Assembly: GCF_008247605.1 (NCBI RefSeq)
Contig: NZ_CP043420.1
Span: 434,001-498,000 of the forward strand
Reading direction: 5' to 3'
DNA length: 64,000 nt
DNA from: Kushneria phosphatilytica
GTDB taxonomy: Bacteria > Pseudomonadota > Gammaproteobacteria > Pseudomonadales > Halomonadaceae
In this document: piece by piece, positions 25,828-35,043 of the stretch
Layout of the letters: each line of letters starts with the position of its first letter
How positions within the stretch are numbered: position 1 is the stretch's first letter
Position numbers and translations under genes: made by a program
Notes under the pieces: model-generated
The model's input: the letters and a program-made list of their open reading frames with translations, nothing else
Database searches by the model: none
Told to the model about the DNA's origin: nothing

Positions 25828-27126
25828 TTATGAGTGCGCCGTTGGCGTTTTCGCCTCGTCCGCGGCGGGGTCTTCCAGCGGTTCTCCCTCGCTGTTCTGG
25901 AGCTGGCTGTCGTAGGCCGCCTGAAGGCCGGTCTCCTCCCTGGCTTCTTCCTCGGCTTCCTCATCGTCGCTCTGGGCGATGGCGCCCGGATAGAAGGGGG
26001 ACAGAATGGACACCAGGATGCCTAACGCGGCGAACATCGCAAAGGCATCGGCATAGCCGAAGGCATTCACCAGCCCGCCGACGACCGGCGAGCCGGTCGC
26101 CTGCCCGAGCGATACCGCCATGAAGGGCAGCACGGGCCCCACCGACAGTCGGCCCGGCAACAAGCGGATGCCGGTCATCAGATAGAGCCCCGTCAGGCTC
26201 ATGTAGGCCAGGCCGAAGACCAGCGCAGAAAACGTCGCCAGCAGCGGCTGGCTCGGACTCGCTGCGAGCAGGGCGAGGCTCGCGGCCAGCATCATCAGCA
26301 TCAGGGCCTGGGTGATGGGCGGGTTGTTGCGATCGGCCAGATCGGCGACCACGGCACCGCCGAGGCCGGCGACGCCCACCGCCAGCCAGAGCCACCCGGT
26401 GGTGGCGGGCGAGAGCTTGCCGAGGTTGGCCACTAGGTCGGGGGCGAAGATCCAGTAGGCGGAGGACACGAAGCCCATCACGTAGGCAAACAGGGTGAGC
26501 CGGCACAGACGCGACCAGGGCAGTTCGCGGAGCGGGGCCGGCGGGGCGGCGTTGGCCGGCACGATCCGCGCGACCGAGGGCAGGATGAACCAGGCGCCGA
26601 TCACGCCGAGGACGGCCAGCACGGTGAACGACAGATAGGCGAGGCGCCAGGCATCGGCCAAAAACAGTACGGTGGGCACGGCGACGATCACGCCGATACT
26701 GGTCCCCGCGTTCATCACCGAACTGACGCGACCGTGCATCGAGCGCTTCACCAGCGCCTGCATGGCCGCCGTGAGTGCCGGCATCATCAGGCCGGTGCAG
26801 ATGCCGCACGCGAACACCCCGGCGCCGAGCAGCCAGGCGTTGGGGGCCTGGCTGATCAGTCCCAGGCCACCGACGCCGAAGGCGCCGGACAGCACCGCCG
26901 CGTAGCGGGCACCCAGGTAATCGGTGGCGAGCGGCGCGATCGCCGTGGCGAACAGGAAACTGATCAGCGGCAGCGCGCCGATGATGCCGATGACATAGGG
27001 CGAAAGATCCAGCGCGGTGCGGATCTGGGGCACGAAAAGGCCGAACGCGAAGCGCGCGAGGCCGTAGCTGATGGCAATCAGGGCGGCACCAAAGATCGCG
27101 AACCGGGTACTTGAAAGGGATCTCAT
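25828..27126 (-). CDS. MFS transporter with acidic C-terminal tail
   Basis: 432-residue MFS protein: 12 spans in residues about 8-390, with AISYGLARFAFGLFVPQIR at the start, then a cytoplasmic tail of about 45 residues that is strongly acidic (DDEEAEEEAREE and further Asp/Glu). Such tails are rare in this family and fit adaptation to high salt or a protein contact site. ATG 27126 follows GGGAGG. It is related to, and followed by, the neighbouring MFS gene, perhaps an old duplication. A LysR gene lies divergent 430 bases away and may regulate it. Substrate unknown. Confidence 0.86.
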   Translation of the reverse strand: MRSLSSTRFAIFGAALIAISYGLARFAFGLFVPQIRTALDLSPYVIGIIGALPLISFLFATAIAPLATDYLGARYAAVLSGAFGVGGLGLISQAPNAWLLGAGVFACGICTGLMMPALTAAMQALVKRSMHGRVSSVMNAGTSIGVIVAVPTVLFLADAWRLAYLSFTVLAVLGVIGAWFILPSVARIVPANAAPPAPLRELPWSRLCRLTLFAYVMGFVSSAYWIFAPDLVANLGKLSPATTGWLWLAVGVAGLGGAVVADLADRNNPPITQALMLMMLAASLALLAASPSQPLLATFSALVFGLAYMSLTGLYLMTGIRLLPGRLSVGPVLPFMAVSLGQATGSPVVGGLVNAFGYADAFAMFAALGILVSILSPFYPGAIAQSDDEEAEEEAREETGLQAAYDSQLQNSEGEPLEDPAADEAKTPTAHS

Positions 27127-27557
27127 GGCGCCTCCCTGCAGCAAGAGTCATTGACGTCGGTCCGTTCGGCGTCCAGCCAGACCCACCCCGGTGGGGCGAC
27201 TGATCGTGGGTGGGCCACCGTCCTGGCCGTCATGACCGCCATTCGATCCTCGCCTGACAGCGAATGGGAGCGCGGCCGAAGGCCTGCCGTACCATTTCTG
27301 GTGCGGGGTACCGCTCTGGCAGGAGACGGGTCAAGGCGTCGCACCGCGAGATGCTGTCGATTTGGGTTCAAAGCCAGGACAGTCCGTTGACACGCCGTGG
27401 GCGATGCGCTGGCCATCCATCAGGACGTGATCGCTGGCAGGGTAGGGCATGAGAGGCTGCTCCATGGCTGAACTCTGGCGTAGCGTGCGGTAAGCTGGTC
27501 AATGACACAAATGCATTGTTTGAGTGTTGCAATCGATATTTGTCATATGGGGGCGAT
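27127..27557. other. Divergent spacer, possible gene remnant
   Basis: Spacer between the MFS and LysR genes, longer than typical. On the minus strand a short frame from an ATG at about 27466 reads MPYPASDHVLMDGQRIAHGV after five residues, reminiscent of an alpha/beta hydrolase N-terminus, and then stops at about 27340. It may be a decayed gene. The last 80 bases before the LysR start are A/T-richer and should hold the promoters. Confidence 0.3.
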
Positions 27558-28442
27558 ATGGGGGCACGGCTGGAGATGGGCGCGTTGCAGGCGCTGTGTG
27601 CCATTGCCGATCATGGCGGGATTACACGCGCGGCGGCTCACCTGGCGCTCTCGCAGTCGGCAGTCTCGCACAAGATTCGGCGCCTGGAAGAGAGCCTGGC
27701 GTGCGCGCTGCTGACCAGGCAGGTGGGAGGGGATCGATTCACTCCGGAAGGAGAGCGCCTGTTGCGGTACGCCCGCCGCATTGTTGTCCTGCACGACGAG
27801 GCCGTGACCAGCCTGGGACGTACCTCCCTGAGTGGCCGAATTCGGCTGGGGGTGACCGAGGACATGACCGGCAGCGGACTCTCGCGCATTCTTGGCCGAT
27901 TTACCCGGCGTCATGCCGAGGTCTCGGTACATGCCAGCGTGGCCCAGAGTCTGACCCTCGAGGAACAGATCGATCGGGATGAGCTCGATCTGGGCGTGAT
28001 ACAGCTGTTCGAGCACTGCCAGCGCACAACCGATATCGTGCTCTCGACCGAACCGCTGTACTGGGTAAAAGCGCCGGATCTGGAGCTCGATACCACTCGG
28101 CCGTTGCCGTTTGTGGCCTTTGATGACAACTGCTTTTATCGTCGATGGGCCATGTCGTTCGGCCAGTCGCAGCTACCCGGATTTACCACCGTGATGACCT
28201 GTGCCAGCACAGCCGGCGTGGTCTCGGCCGTGCATGCCGGGCTGGGTGTGTCACTGCTCAACCGGTGTCACTTGACACCGGACATGACCATCATCACCGA
28301 TGAATTTGCACCACCACCCACCATCGCTTATGTCATTCGCCAGGGACGCAATGGTCATGCGGGGGTCGTGCGAGCGCTGGTCGAGGAGATCACCGAAGAG
28401 CTTGGTGGTCGTTTTCAGCGTGCGGAGATGGCGCTTTCATAA
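27558..28442 (+). CDS. LysR family regulator
   Basis: 294-residue LysR regulator. The HTH occupies residues 6-65 (LEMGALQALCAIADHGG, then LALSQSAVSHKIRRLEE as the recognition helix) and the rest is a two-lobed effector domain. ATG 27558 follows GGGGG; the upstream in-frame extension is unlikely. Followed by a clear terminator. Divergent from the acidic-tailed MFS gene, which is the likely target. Confidence 0.9.
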   Translation: MGARLEMGALQALCAIADHGGITRAAAHLALSQSAVSHKIRRLEESLACALLTRQVGGDRFTPEGERLLRYARRIVVLHDEAVTSLGRTSLSGRIRLGVTEDMTGSGLSRILGRFTRRHAEVSVHASVAQSLTLEEQIDRDELDLGVIQLFEHCQRTTDIVLSTEPLYWVKAPDLELDTTRPLPFVAFDDNCFYRRWAMSFGQSQLPGFTTVMTCASTAGVVSAVHAGLGVSLLNRCHLTPDMTIITDEFAPPPTIAYVIRQGRNGHAGVVRALVEEITEELGGRFQRAEMALS

Positions 28443-28510
28443 TCGGCCTGAGGGCCAATGTGGTATTCCGGCAGCATGCCCGTGCGCGTGACTGTCTACA
28501 AGATCTTTTG

Positions 28511-28533
28511 GCCCCGCTCAGGCGGGGCTTTTT
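28511..28533 (+). terminator. Rho-independent terminator after LysR gene
   Basis: GCCCCGC and GCGGGGC flank TCAG and are followed by five T, 68 bases after the stop codon. Confidence 0.88.
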
Positions 28534-28886
28534 GCATGTATTGCCCACTCTATTCCGATAATGGATATGACGGAATGACTCGGCCCTGGAAGCAGCCGAT
28601 TTGTAGTCGATTTGACTAATGTTCAATGGCATCCTGGTGATCAGGTAATAGATTCAGATTAATAAGATCTTCTGACTAACCCACCGATTCCAGAGTTTCA
28701 ATATGTCCAATGGCGCCATGATGACAACATTTTTATTAATCCTGATTTCAGACTTCAGCAGTGAAGCACCTCGCTGTGATCAGGGGGATCTAATCGGAAA
28801 AAATGCATCATGACGCCTTTAATATGAAAAGTGCCAGGTCGGAGGATTCGAGGCGAATTTCTCAACTCATTTAATCGGGGCAATGC
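28534..28886. other. Promoter region of the xyloside operon
   Basis: A/T-richer than its surroundings. It probably contains the promoter and operator sites of the symporter/xylosidase genes, but I could not identify a known regulator motif. No gene seen; no sugar regulator gene adjoins. Confidence 0.45.
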
Positions 28887-30275
28887 ATGGCTATCGGTTC
28901 ACAAACGGATGTGATGTCAACTGACACTTCTGGAGTAGTGGGTGAAAAAATCAGCCTGACCGAGAAGATTGGCTATGGCTGCGGTGATCTGGCCTGCAAT
29001 TTTATCTGGCAGGCCATGAGTATTTTCATTGTCTACTACTACACCGATGTCATAGGTATTGCGGCGGGCGTTATCGGCTCGATCATGCTTTTTTCGCGTG
29101 TCTTCGATGGGGTCTCGGATATCGCCATGGGGTACGTCATCGACAAGACCACCTCCCGACATGGCAAGGCCAGACCCTGGCTTTTGTGGCTGTCGGTGCC
29201 GTTTGCTGTCTCGGCGGTACTGCTGTTCGCGGTACCGGATATCGCCCCCTTCTGGCAGATCGTATATATCGCCATCACCTACAACATCGTCTGCCTGGTG
29301 TATACCGGGCTTAATGTCCCTTATGGCACGATGAATTCGCTCATTACCCAGGATCAGTATCAACGCTCATTGCTGAATGTGTTTCGCATGAGCCTGGCCC
29401 TTGCCGGTGTCCTGCTGGTCAGTAATCTGACGCTGCCTGTCGCGACCCTCTTTGGTGGTGGACAGGCTGGCTGGATCGTGACCTTCATGATTTTTGGCAC
29501 GGTGGGGACAGCGCTTTTCATCTTTACCTTCAAAACCACCAGAGAGCGCGTCAAACCGGCCGATCAGGCAAGGCGGGATACGAAAGTGTCGCTCCGGGAA
29601 AGCCTGCTGACATTGTGTAAAAACCGGTACTGGGCACTGGCGACCCTGTTCATCCTGCTGACCTATATCTTCAATGGGCTCAATTCGGGGGCCGTGGTCT
29701 ATTACGCCAAATATATTCTGGACAGTACCTGGCTGGTGGGCATCGTCACGACGGCCTATATCGCTTTCATTCTGTTGGGCATGGTTGTCGTTGCACCGAT
29801 TACCAAACGCTTTGGCAAGCGCAATGCGATTATTGTCGGCGAGCTGATTACCATTTTCGGCTATCTCATCATGCTGATCGATCTCACCAGCGTCCCGCTC
29901 ATTATTGCCGGCACAATCATTCGCGGGATTGGCAAGGCGCCTATCAATGGCAGCATGTTTGCCATGCTGGGCGATACCGTCGAATACGGTGAATGGAAGA
30001 CCGGTATCCGTAATGAAGGCATGGTCTATAGCGGCGGCAGCATGGGCATCAAGGTGGGAAGCGGGCTCGGGACGGCACTGATCGGCTGGATACTGGCCTT
30101 CGGTGGTTATGCCAGTGGCGGAGGTGCGCAGACCGATGCGGCACTGTTTTCCATTCAGGCGCTGTTTATCCATCTGCCGCTGGCCATTTGCGTACTCATC
30201 ATCTTGCTGATGCTTTTCTACGATCTGGACAAGCGCTATCCGAAGATCATCGAGAGTCTCAGGGCAAAAGCCTGA
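28887..30275 (+). CDS. GPH family sugar:cation symporter (xyloside type)
   Basis: 462-residue glycoside-pentoside-hexuronide symporter with 12 spans. Family marks: EKIGYGCGDLACNFIWQ at the N-terminus, the SRVFDGVSDIAMGYVIDKT block with cation-site Asp residues in TM2, and the MLGDTVEYGEWKTGIRNEG segment of the central loop, as in MelB, XynP and YicJ. The partner gene codes for a GH43 beta-xylosidase 33 bases downstream, so import of xylosides or xylo-oligosaccharides with Na+ or H+ is the likely role. Confidence 0.9.
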   Translation: MAIGSQTDVMSTDTSGVVGEKISLTEKIGYGCGDLACNFIWQAMSIFIVYYYTDVIGIAAGVIGSIMLFSRVFDGVSDIAMGYVIDKTTSRHGKARPWLLWLSVPFAVSAVLLFAVPDIAPFWQIVYIAITYNIVCLVYTGLNVPYGTMNSLITQDQYQRSLLNVFRMSLALAGVLLVSNLTLPVATLFGGGQAGWIVTFMIFGTVGTALFIFTFKTTRERVKPADQARRDTKVSLRESLLTLCKNRYWALATLFILLTYIFNGLNSGAVVYYAKYILDSTWLVGIVTTAYIAFILLGMVVVAPITKRFGKRNAIIVGELITIFGYLIMLIDLTSVPLIIAGTIIRGIGKAPINGSMFAMLGDTVEYGEWKTGIRNEGMVYSGGSMGIKVGSGLGTALIGWILAFGGYASGGGAQTDAALFSIQALFIHLPLAICVLIILLMLFYDLDKRYPKIIESLRAKA

Positions 30276-30307
30276 TGACAGGTTCCGATCAGGCAAGGGA
30301 GATCTCC

Positions 30308-31894
30308 ATGACGGTTATTACCAATCCTGTACTGCCCGGTTACCATCCCGATCCTTCGATCCTGCGGGTGGGGGACGATTACTATATTGCGGTCTCTACC
30401 TTCGAATGGTTCCCTGGCGTACAGATCCATCATTCCCGGGATCTGGTGCACTGGCGATTGCTGACGCATCCCCTGACTCGAGTCTCGCAGCTCGACATGG
30501 TGGGCAATATCGATTCGGGTGGGGTCTGGGCGCCCTGTTTGAGCTACGCCGATGGCCGGTTTTATCTGATCTATACCGATGTCAAAAGCCGGCAGGGTGC
30601 TTTCAAGGACACCCATAATTATCTGGTGACTGCCGAACATATCGAGGGCCCCTGGTCGGACCCCGTTTACCTGAACAGCAGCGGCTTCGATCCCTCCCTG
30701 TTTCATGATGAGGATGGCTCGAAGTGGCTTTTGAACATGATCTGGGATTTCCGCAAGGGCCAAAATTCCTTTGCCGGCATTGCCCTGCAGCGCTATGACC
30801 CGGATAGACAGTGCCTGACCGGACCGGTACATAACATATTTCGGGGCACTCGCCTGGGGGTCACGGAAGCCCCTCATCTCTATCAACGCGATGGCTACTA
30901 TTACCTGGTGACGGCAGAGGGCGGCACCGGCTACAACCACGCGGTTACAGTGGCACGTTCAATGTCACTGTTCGGCCCCTATGAAGTCGACCCCGACAAT
31001 CCGATCCTGACATCCGATCAGACGGATCAATCCTGCCTGCAGAAGGCGGGGCATGCCAGCCTGGTCGAAACGCAGCAGGGTGACTGGTATATGGCGCACC
31101 TGTGTGCCCGCCCGGTGGTGGATGGAAAGTGCATTCTGGGGCGCGAAACGGCGCTGCAGAAGTGCTACTGGAACGAGGCAGGCTGGTTGCGCGTCGAAGG
31201 GGGGCCTGCTCCCGCCTGGAGCGTGGCAGCGCCGAATCTGCCCTCTTATTCGTTCCCGCCGGAGCCTCTCCGTGACGATTTCTCCAGCACTGGTTTGCAG
31301 CCATACTGGAATTCACTCAGAAGACCCTTTACGCAAGACTGGCTCTCCCTGTCGGAACGTCCGGGCTTTCTGCGGCTCAAGGGGGGCGAATCGATGCAGT
31401 CGACGCATCGGCAGAGTCTGCTGGCCAGACGCCTGGAGGGCTTTCATGTCGATGTGGCCACCGAGCTGGATTTCTCGCCCGAACACTTTCAGCAGATGGC
31501 CGGATTGATCGTCTATTACGATACGGCCGATTACGTCTACCTGCGTGTCACGCACCATGAAACGCTCGGAAAGTGCCTGGGCATCATTGAGTCACGCCAT
31601 GGCCGGTATGATGAGCCCCTGACGCGTGAAGTGGCTCTACCGGCAACGCCGACCTGCCTGAAGGCATCCATCGACAGGGAACGGTTGCAGTTTTACTTCG
31701 CGGTGGAAAACGGCGCCTGGCAGGCCATTGGCAGCGAGCACGATATTCGCCACCTCTCTGACGATGATGCGGACTACATCCGTTTTACAGGCACGTTTGT
31801 GGGCGTATGTGTCCAGGATCTCGGCGGACAGGGGCGATGGGCGGATTTTGCCTGGTTCGATTATCGTCCACGGGAAGCCGTCCAGGATTCATGA
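30308..31894 (+). CDS. GH43 beta-xylosidase / arabinofuranosidase
   Basis: 528-residue glycoside hydrolase of family 43, two domains: a five-bladed beta-propeller (residues 1-310) and a beta-sandwich from about 325. Catalytic residues are visible: the base Asp in YHPDPSILRVGDDYY (about D14), the pKa modulator Asp in SGFDPSLFHDEDGSKW and the acid Glu in VTEAPHLYQRDGYYYL. Length and domain layout match cytoplasmic XynB/YagH-type enzymes; no signal peptide. ATG 30308 has AGGGAG seven bases upstream. It would hydrolyse xylo-oligosaccharides taken up by the symporter. Confidence 0.94.
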   Translation: MTVITNPVLPGYHPDPSILRVGDDYYIAVSTFEWFPGVQIHHSRDLVHWRLLTHPLTRVSQLDMVGNIDSGGVWAPCLSYADGRFYLIYTDVKSRQGAFKDTHNYLVTAEHIEGPWSDPVYLNSSGFDPSLFHDEDGSKWLLNMIWDFRKGQNSFAGIALQRYDPDRQCLTGPVHNIFRGTRLGVTEAPHLYQRDGYYYLVTAEGGTGYNHAVTVARSMSLFGPYEVDPDNPILTSDQTDQSCLQKAGHASLVETQQGDWYMAHLCARPVVDGKCILGRETALQKCYWNEAGWLRVEGGPAPAWSVAAPNLPSYSFPPEPLRDDFSSTGLQPYWNSLRRPFTQDWLSLSERPGFLRLKGGESMQSTHRQSLLARRLEGFHVDVATELDFSPEHFQQMAGLIVYYDTADYVYLRVTHHETLGKCLGIIESRHGRYDEPLTREVALPATPTCLKASIDRERLQFYFAVENGAWQAIGSEHDIRHLSDDDADYIRFTGTFVGVCVQDLGGQGRWADFAWFDYRPREAVQDS

Positions 31895-31921
31895 AAAACA
31901 GGTGATGGCACAGCAAGGGCG

Positions 31922-31953
31922 CAGGGGATTCATCAGCCCCTGAGTCCATTTTT
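31922..31953 (+). terminator. Possible weak terminator after xylosidase gene
   Basis: CAGGGG and CCCCTG flank a 9-base loop, and five T follow five bases later. Short stem and spaced T run make it uncertain. Confidence 0.35.
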
Positions 31954-32005
31954 GCCCTCTTTTTAGCCGATGGTCGGCGTCAAGTCCTCTCGGCGAAGGG
32001 CCGAT

Positions 32006-34018
32006 ATGGCACTCGAATATAACAATTCGGGTTTACTTGCCATGCACCTTCCATCGCTGACTATCTCGAAGCGTCTGACGCTCGGCGGTATTGTCCTGAT
32101 GCTGCTGATCGCAGTCTCCATTTATGGTGTCATGACGCTGCGCGCCAAACCCCGCCTGATCGAGGCCAGTTCGACACTGGTTCAGGAATCCGGGCAATCC
32201 ATTGTGAACGGGCTGAGCGCCCAGATGGCCAGCTATGAGGGCATTACGGCCAGCCTGGCCAATCTGGCCGAAACGCTGCCGCTGGATGCGACGATGTTTG
32301 CGACCACTTTGCCGTCACTCATTGATGCCAATGGGGACGCCGCCATCGCCGGTGGCGGAATCTGGCCCGAACCGAATGCCTTTACGCCCGGCGTTGAGCG
32401 TCGCAGCTTTTTCTGGGGGCGGGGCAGCGATGGCAAGCTTCAATACTCGGATGAGTACAACGCTCCCGGCGGCACCGGCTATCAGCAGGAGAGCTGGTAT
32501 ACCGAGGCGCGCAATGCACCGGCTGGTCAGTGTGTCTGGTCCGCCGCCTATCAGGACCCGGTGACCGGTGAGTCGATGGTGACCTGTAGCGTACCCTGGC
32601 AGCGGCAGGGTCAGTTTGCCGGTGTGGCAACCCTGGATATTCGGTTGGGTGGCCTGGCGTCATTGCTTGCGGCCAATGGCGATGCCACCGGCGGTTACGC
32701 CTTCGCTCTGGATCGGGAAGGCAATGTGATGTATTTCCCCGGCGTGGATCAGAGCCAGGGGATGCAGTCGTTCACCGACCTGAGCGCCAAAATGGATTGG
32801 CTGGCACCGGTCGCGAGCGGCATGGGCAGCAATACCCCGGTCGAAATCCGGGATGCACGTCTTGAGGGACCCGCTTCGGTGAGTCTTTTCAAAATGGCGG
32901 ATACCGGCTGGACCATTGGTCTGGTGACCCCTCTTAATCGCATCACCAGTCTGGCCAGTACCATGACCCGCGATCTGCTGCTGTTCATCCTGCCGGTGGT
33001 TGCGCTCCTGCTGATCCTGGCGTGGTGGGGCAGTCGACTGTTGTTGCGACAGATCAACGAGACGACGCAGCAGATCGATCGTCTCGGAGAAGGAGGGGCC
33101 AATGGTGAAGCGCTGTCGATCAGTCGTCATGACGAGATTGGCGCTCTGCGCAGTGCCGTTAACCGTTACGCCGGCAAGCTCAATCATCTGTTTGCCGAGG
33201 TCAGCGAGATCTCCGATACCATCGCGGGGCGTACCCGTGAAATCTCGGCGGGCAATATCGATCTGTCTCGCCGTACCGAATCCCAGGCGGCGTCGCTAGA
33301 AGAGACGGCTTCGGCGATGGAAGAGATGTCTGCCACGATCGGTCACAACGCCGATAGCGCGCGTCAGGCCAGCCAGCTGGCCAGTGAAGCGTCAGGTATT
33401 GCCGAGCAGGGCGGCGAGCAGGTCAACCGGGTCATCAGCTCGATGGAAGAGATCAGCGGCAGTTCGCGCCGGATGTCGGAAATCGTCGAGATGATCGACA
33501 GCATCGCCTTTCAGACCAACCTGCTGGCGCTGAATGCCTCGGTCGAGGCGGCGCGGGCCGGTGAACAGGGGCGTGGCTTTGCGGTGGTGGCATCGGAGGT
33601 GCGTAATCTGGCCTCGCGCAGCTCGAACTCCGCCAGCGAGATCAGCGCGCTGATCAATGAATCGCTGGGCCGTGTCGAAGAAGGATCGCGCCAGGCGCGG
33701 GAGGCGGGTGAGGTCATGACGCGGCTGGTCGGCTCCGTTCAGCGGGTTACCGGGCTGATCAACGAGATTGCGGTGGCCTCGAAACAACAGGCCTCCGGAA
33801 TCGGCGATATCAACCAGGCCGTCACCGAGATGGATGGGGTGACCCAGCAGAATGCTTCGCTGGTCGAGCAGGTCGCCAGTGCAGCCACGGCGCTCGAAGA
33901 GCAGGCCCGTACACTTGAAGAGCTGATGACACGGTTTCAGCAGTCATCAACGCCCGGTCATGATGAGGCAACTGACGAATCGCTTCATTCACACGGCGGG
34001 GTGGCGCTGCCGGCCTGA
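32006..34018 (+). CDS. Methyl-accepting chemotaxis protein with dCache domain
   Basis: About 670 residues: TM1 near 24-46, a double-Cache periplasmic domain (residues about 50-320, including ESWYTEARNAPAGQ and GVATLDIRLG), TM2 near 325-345, HAMP, then the signalling hairpin with [20 protein letters not shown]. The amino-acid dCache signature needs Arg two residues before WY; here it is Glu, so a non-amino-acid ligand is likely. There is no C-terminal WxxF tether. ATG 32006 has AAGG upstream. Position just after the xylosidase suggests a link to sugar or degradation-product taxis, which is inference only. Confidence 0.92.
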   Translation: MALEYNNSGLLAMHLPSLTISKRLTLGGIVLMLLIAVSIYGVMTLRAKPRLIEASSTLVQESGQSIVNGLSAQMASYEGITASLANLAETLPLDATMFATTLPSLIDANGDAAIAGGGIWPEPNAFTPGVERRSFFWGRGSDGKLQYSDEYNAPGGTGYQQESWYTEARNAPAGQCVWSAAYQDPVTGESMVTCSVPWQRQGQFAGVATLDIRLGGLASLLAANGDATGGYAFALDREGNVMYFPGVDQSQGMQSFTDLSAKMDWLAPVASGMGSNTPVEIRDARLEGPASVSLFKMADTGWTIGLVTPLNRITSLASTMTRDLLLFILPVVALLLILAWWGSRLLLRQINETTQQIDRLGEGGANGEALSISRHDEIGALRSAVNRYAGKLNHLFAEVSEISDTIAGRTREISAGNIDLSRRTESQAASLEETASAMEEMSATIGHNADSARQASQLASEASGIAEQGGEQVNRVISSMEEISGSSRRMSEIVEMIDSIAFQTNLLALNASVEAARAGEQGRGFAVVASEVRNLASRSSNSASEISALINESLGRVEEGSRQAREAGEVMTRLVGSVQRVTGLINEIAVASKQQASGIGDINQAVTEMDGVTQQNASLVEQVASAATALEEQARTLEELMTRFQQSSTPGHDEATDESLHSHGGVALPA

Positions 34019-34042
34019 TCTGCTGCCTCACCAGGACTGCTT

Positions 34043-34074
34043 CGAACCCTGCCGCATGGCAGGGTTCGTCGTTT
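34043..34074 (+). terminator. Rho-independent terminator after dCache receptor
   Basis: An 11-bp perfect stem, CGAACCCTGCC with GGCAGGGTTCG around GCAT, followed by TCGTTTT. It separates the plus-strand receptor from the convergent EamA gene. Confidence 0.8.
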
Positions 34075-34100
34075 TGGTAGTGGTGGCGGTAGCCGTGATC

Positions 34101-35012
34101 TTATTCGCCGGCAGCCGTAGGTGGGAGAGTTTCGACCGGCTCCTTTTCCTCGCTGTAGACCATGAGGGTCGAACCGGTCAGGGCCAGGATGATGCCGATG
34201 GTGCTGAACAGTGACGGCAGTACCCCATAGAAGGTCAGTGACAGGATAATGGTCAGTACCGGCGCCAGCGCATTGGTGCAGGGCGCAACAATCACGGCTC
34301 GGCCACGGCTGAGCGCCATCACCAGAAACAGTGCGCCTACGGCATTGAGTACTTGCGTCACAAGAGTGAGGGCCGGTGCCTGCCAGGGGTAATTGAAGCC
34401 GCTGCCGGACATCATCCAGAACGCCACCGGGATCAACAGCAGCCCGCTGATCGTCATCCAGGCAAAGGTAGTCCCGTCGTTGACACCGGCCAGCGATGCC
34501 CGCTTCATCAGAAAGGCCTGAACGCCCCAACAGAGGCAGATGATGATGGCCAGCAGCAGCCACGGCCCATAGTTGACCTGATCGGCACCATCACTGGGCA
34601 GCGAGAACATGATGATGGCGATCAGTGCTGCTGCGATGCCCACACCGCCAATCGGCGTAATGCGTTCGCGCAGGATGAAGTATGCCATCAGCACGGTAAT
34701 GGCCGGAGAAATCGAAATGACCGGAAAGATCAGATAGGGAGGGCCGATGGCCAGCGCCTTGAAGAGCAGCAGCTGCCCGCCGGCACCAGTCAGACCGATG
34801 GCAAGTCCGTAGAGTGCGGCAATGCCTCGACGATCAAAGCTTTCCCGTTTCAGCGAGAAATAGCAGGGAATCAGCATGGTGATGGCCCAGATGATATAGA
34901 CCATCTGATCGGGATAACCGTACTTTTCTGTTGGAAGCCCCGAAAATGCCCCCCAGACCCCCCAGAAAAGTACCAGCATAAACGTGTAGAAGATCCAGCT
35001 TTTATTGTTCAT
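34101..35012 (-). CDS. EamA/DMT family transporter in amino-sugar operon
   Basis: 303-residue protein with ten spans in two EamA repeats. It starts MNNKSWIFYTFMLVLFWGVW and the linker between repeats lies near residues 145-150. It is the last gene of a five-gene operon for amino-sugar use, 31 bases after the kinase gene. Most DMT proteins export metabolites, but some import sugars; in this place uptake of the amino sugar is plausible, as no other transporter is in the operon. This is inference from context. Confidence 0.82.
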   Translation of the reverse strand: MNNKSWIFYTFMLVLFWGVWGAFSGLPTEKYGYPDQMVYIIWAITMLIPCYFSLKRESFDRRGIAALYGLAIGLTGAGGQLLLFKALAIGPPYLIFPVISISPAITVLMAYFILRERITPIGGVGIAAALIAIIMFSLPSDGADQVNYGPWLLLAIIICLCWGVQAFLMKRASLAGVNDGTTFAWMTISGLLLIPVAFWMMSGSGFNYPWQAPALTLVTQVLNAVGALFLVMALSRGRAVIVAPCTNALAPVLTIILSLTFYGVLPSLFSTIGIILALTGSTLMVYSEEKEPVETLPPTAAGE

Positions 35013-35043
35013 CGGTATCTCCGGTGGTAGATGGCTGTTGGAT

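Noticed and set aside
24458..27126. Pair of MFS genes as a two-component pump
   Set aside because: Both are full 12-span proteins with similar starts; nothing suggests a heterodimer, and they are separated by a strong hairpin.
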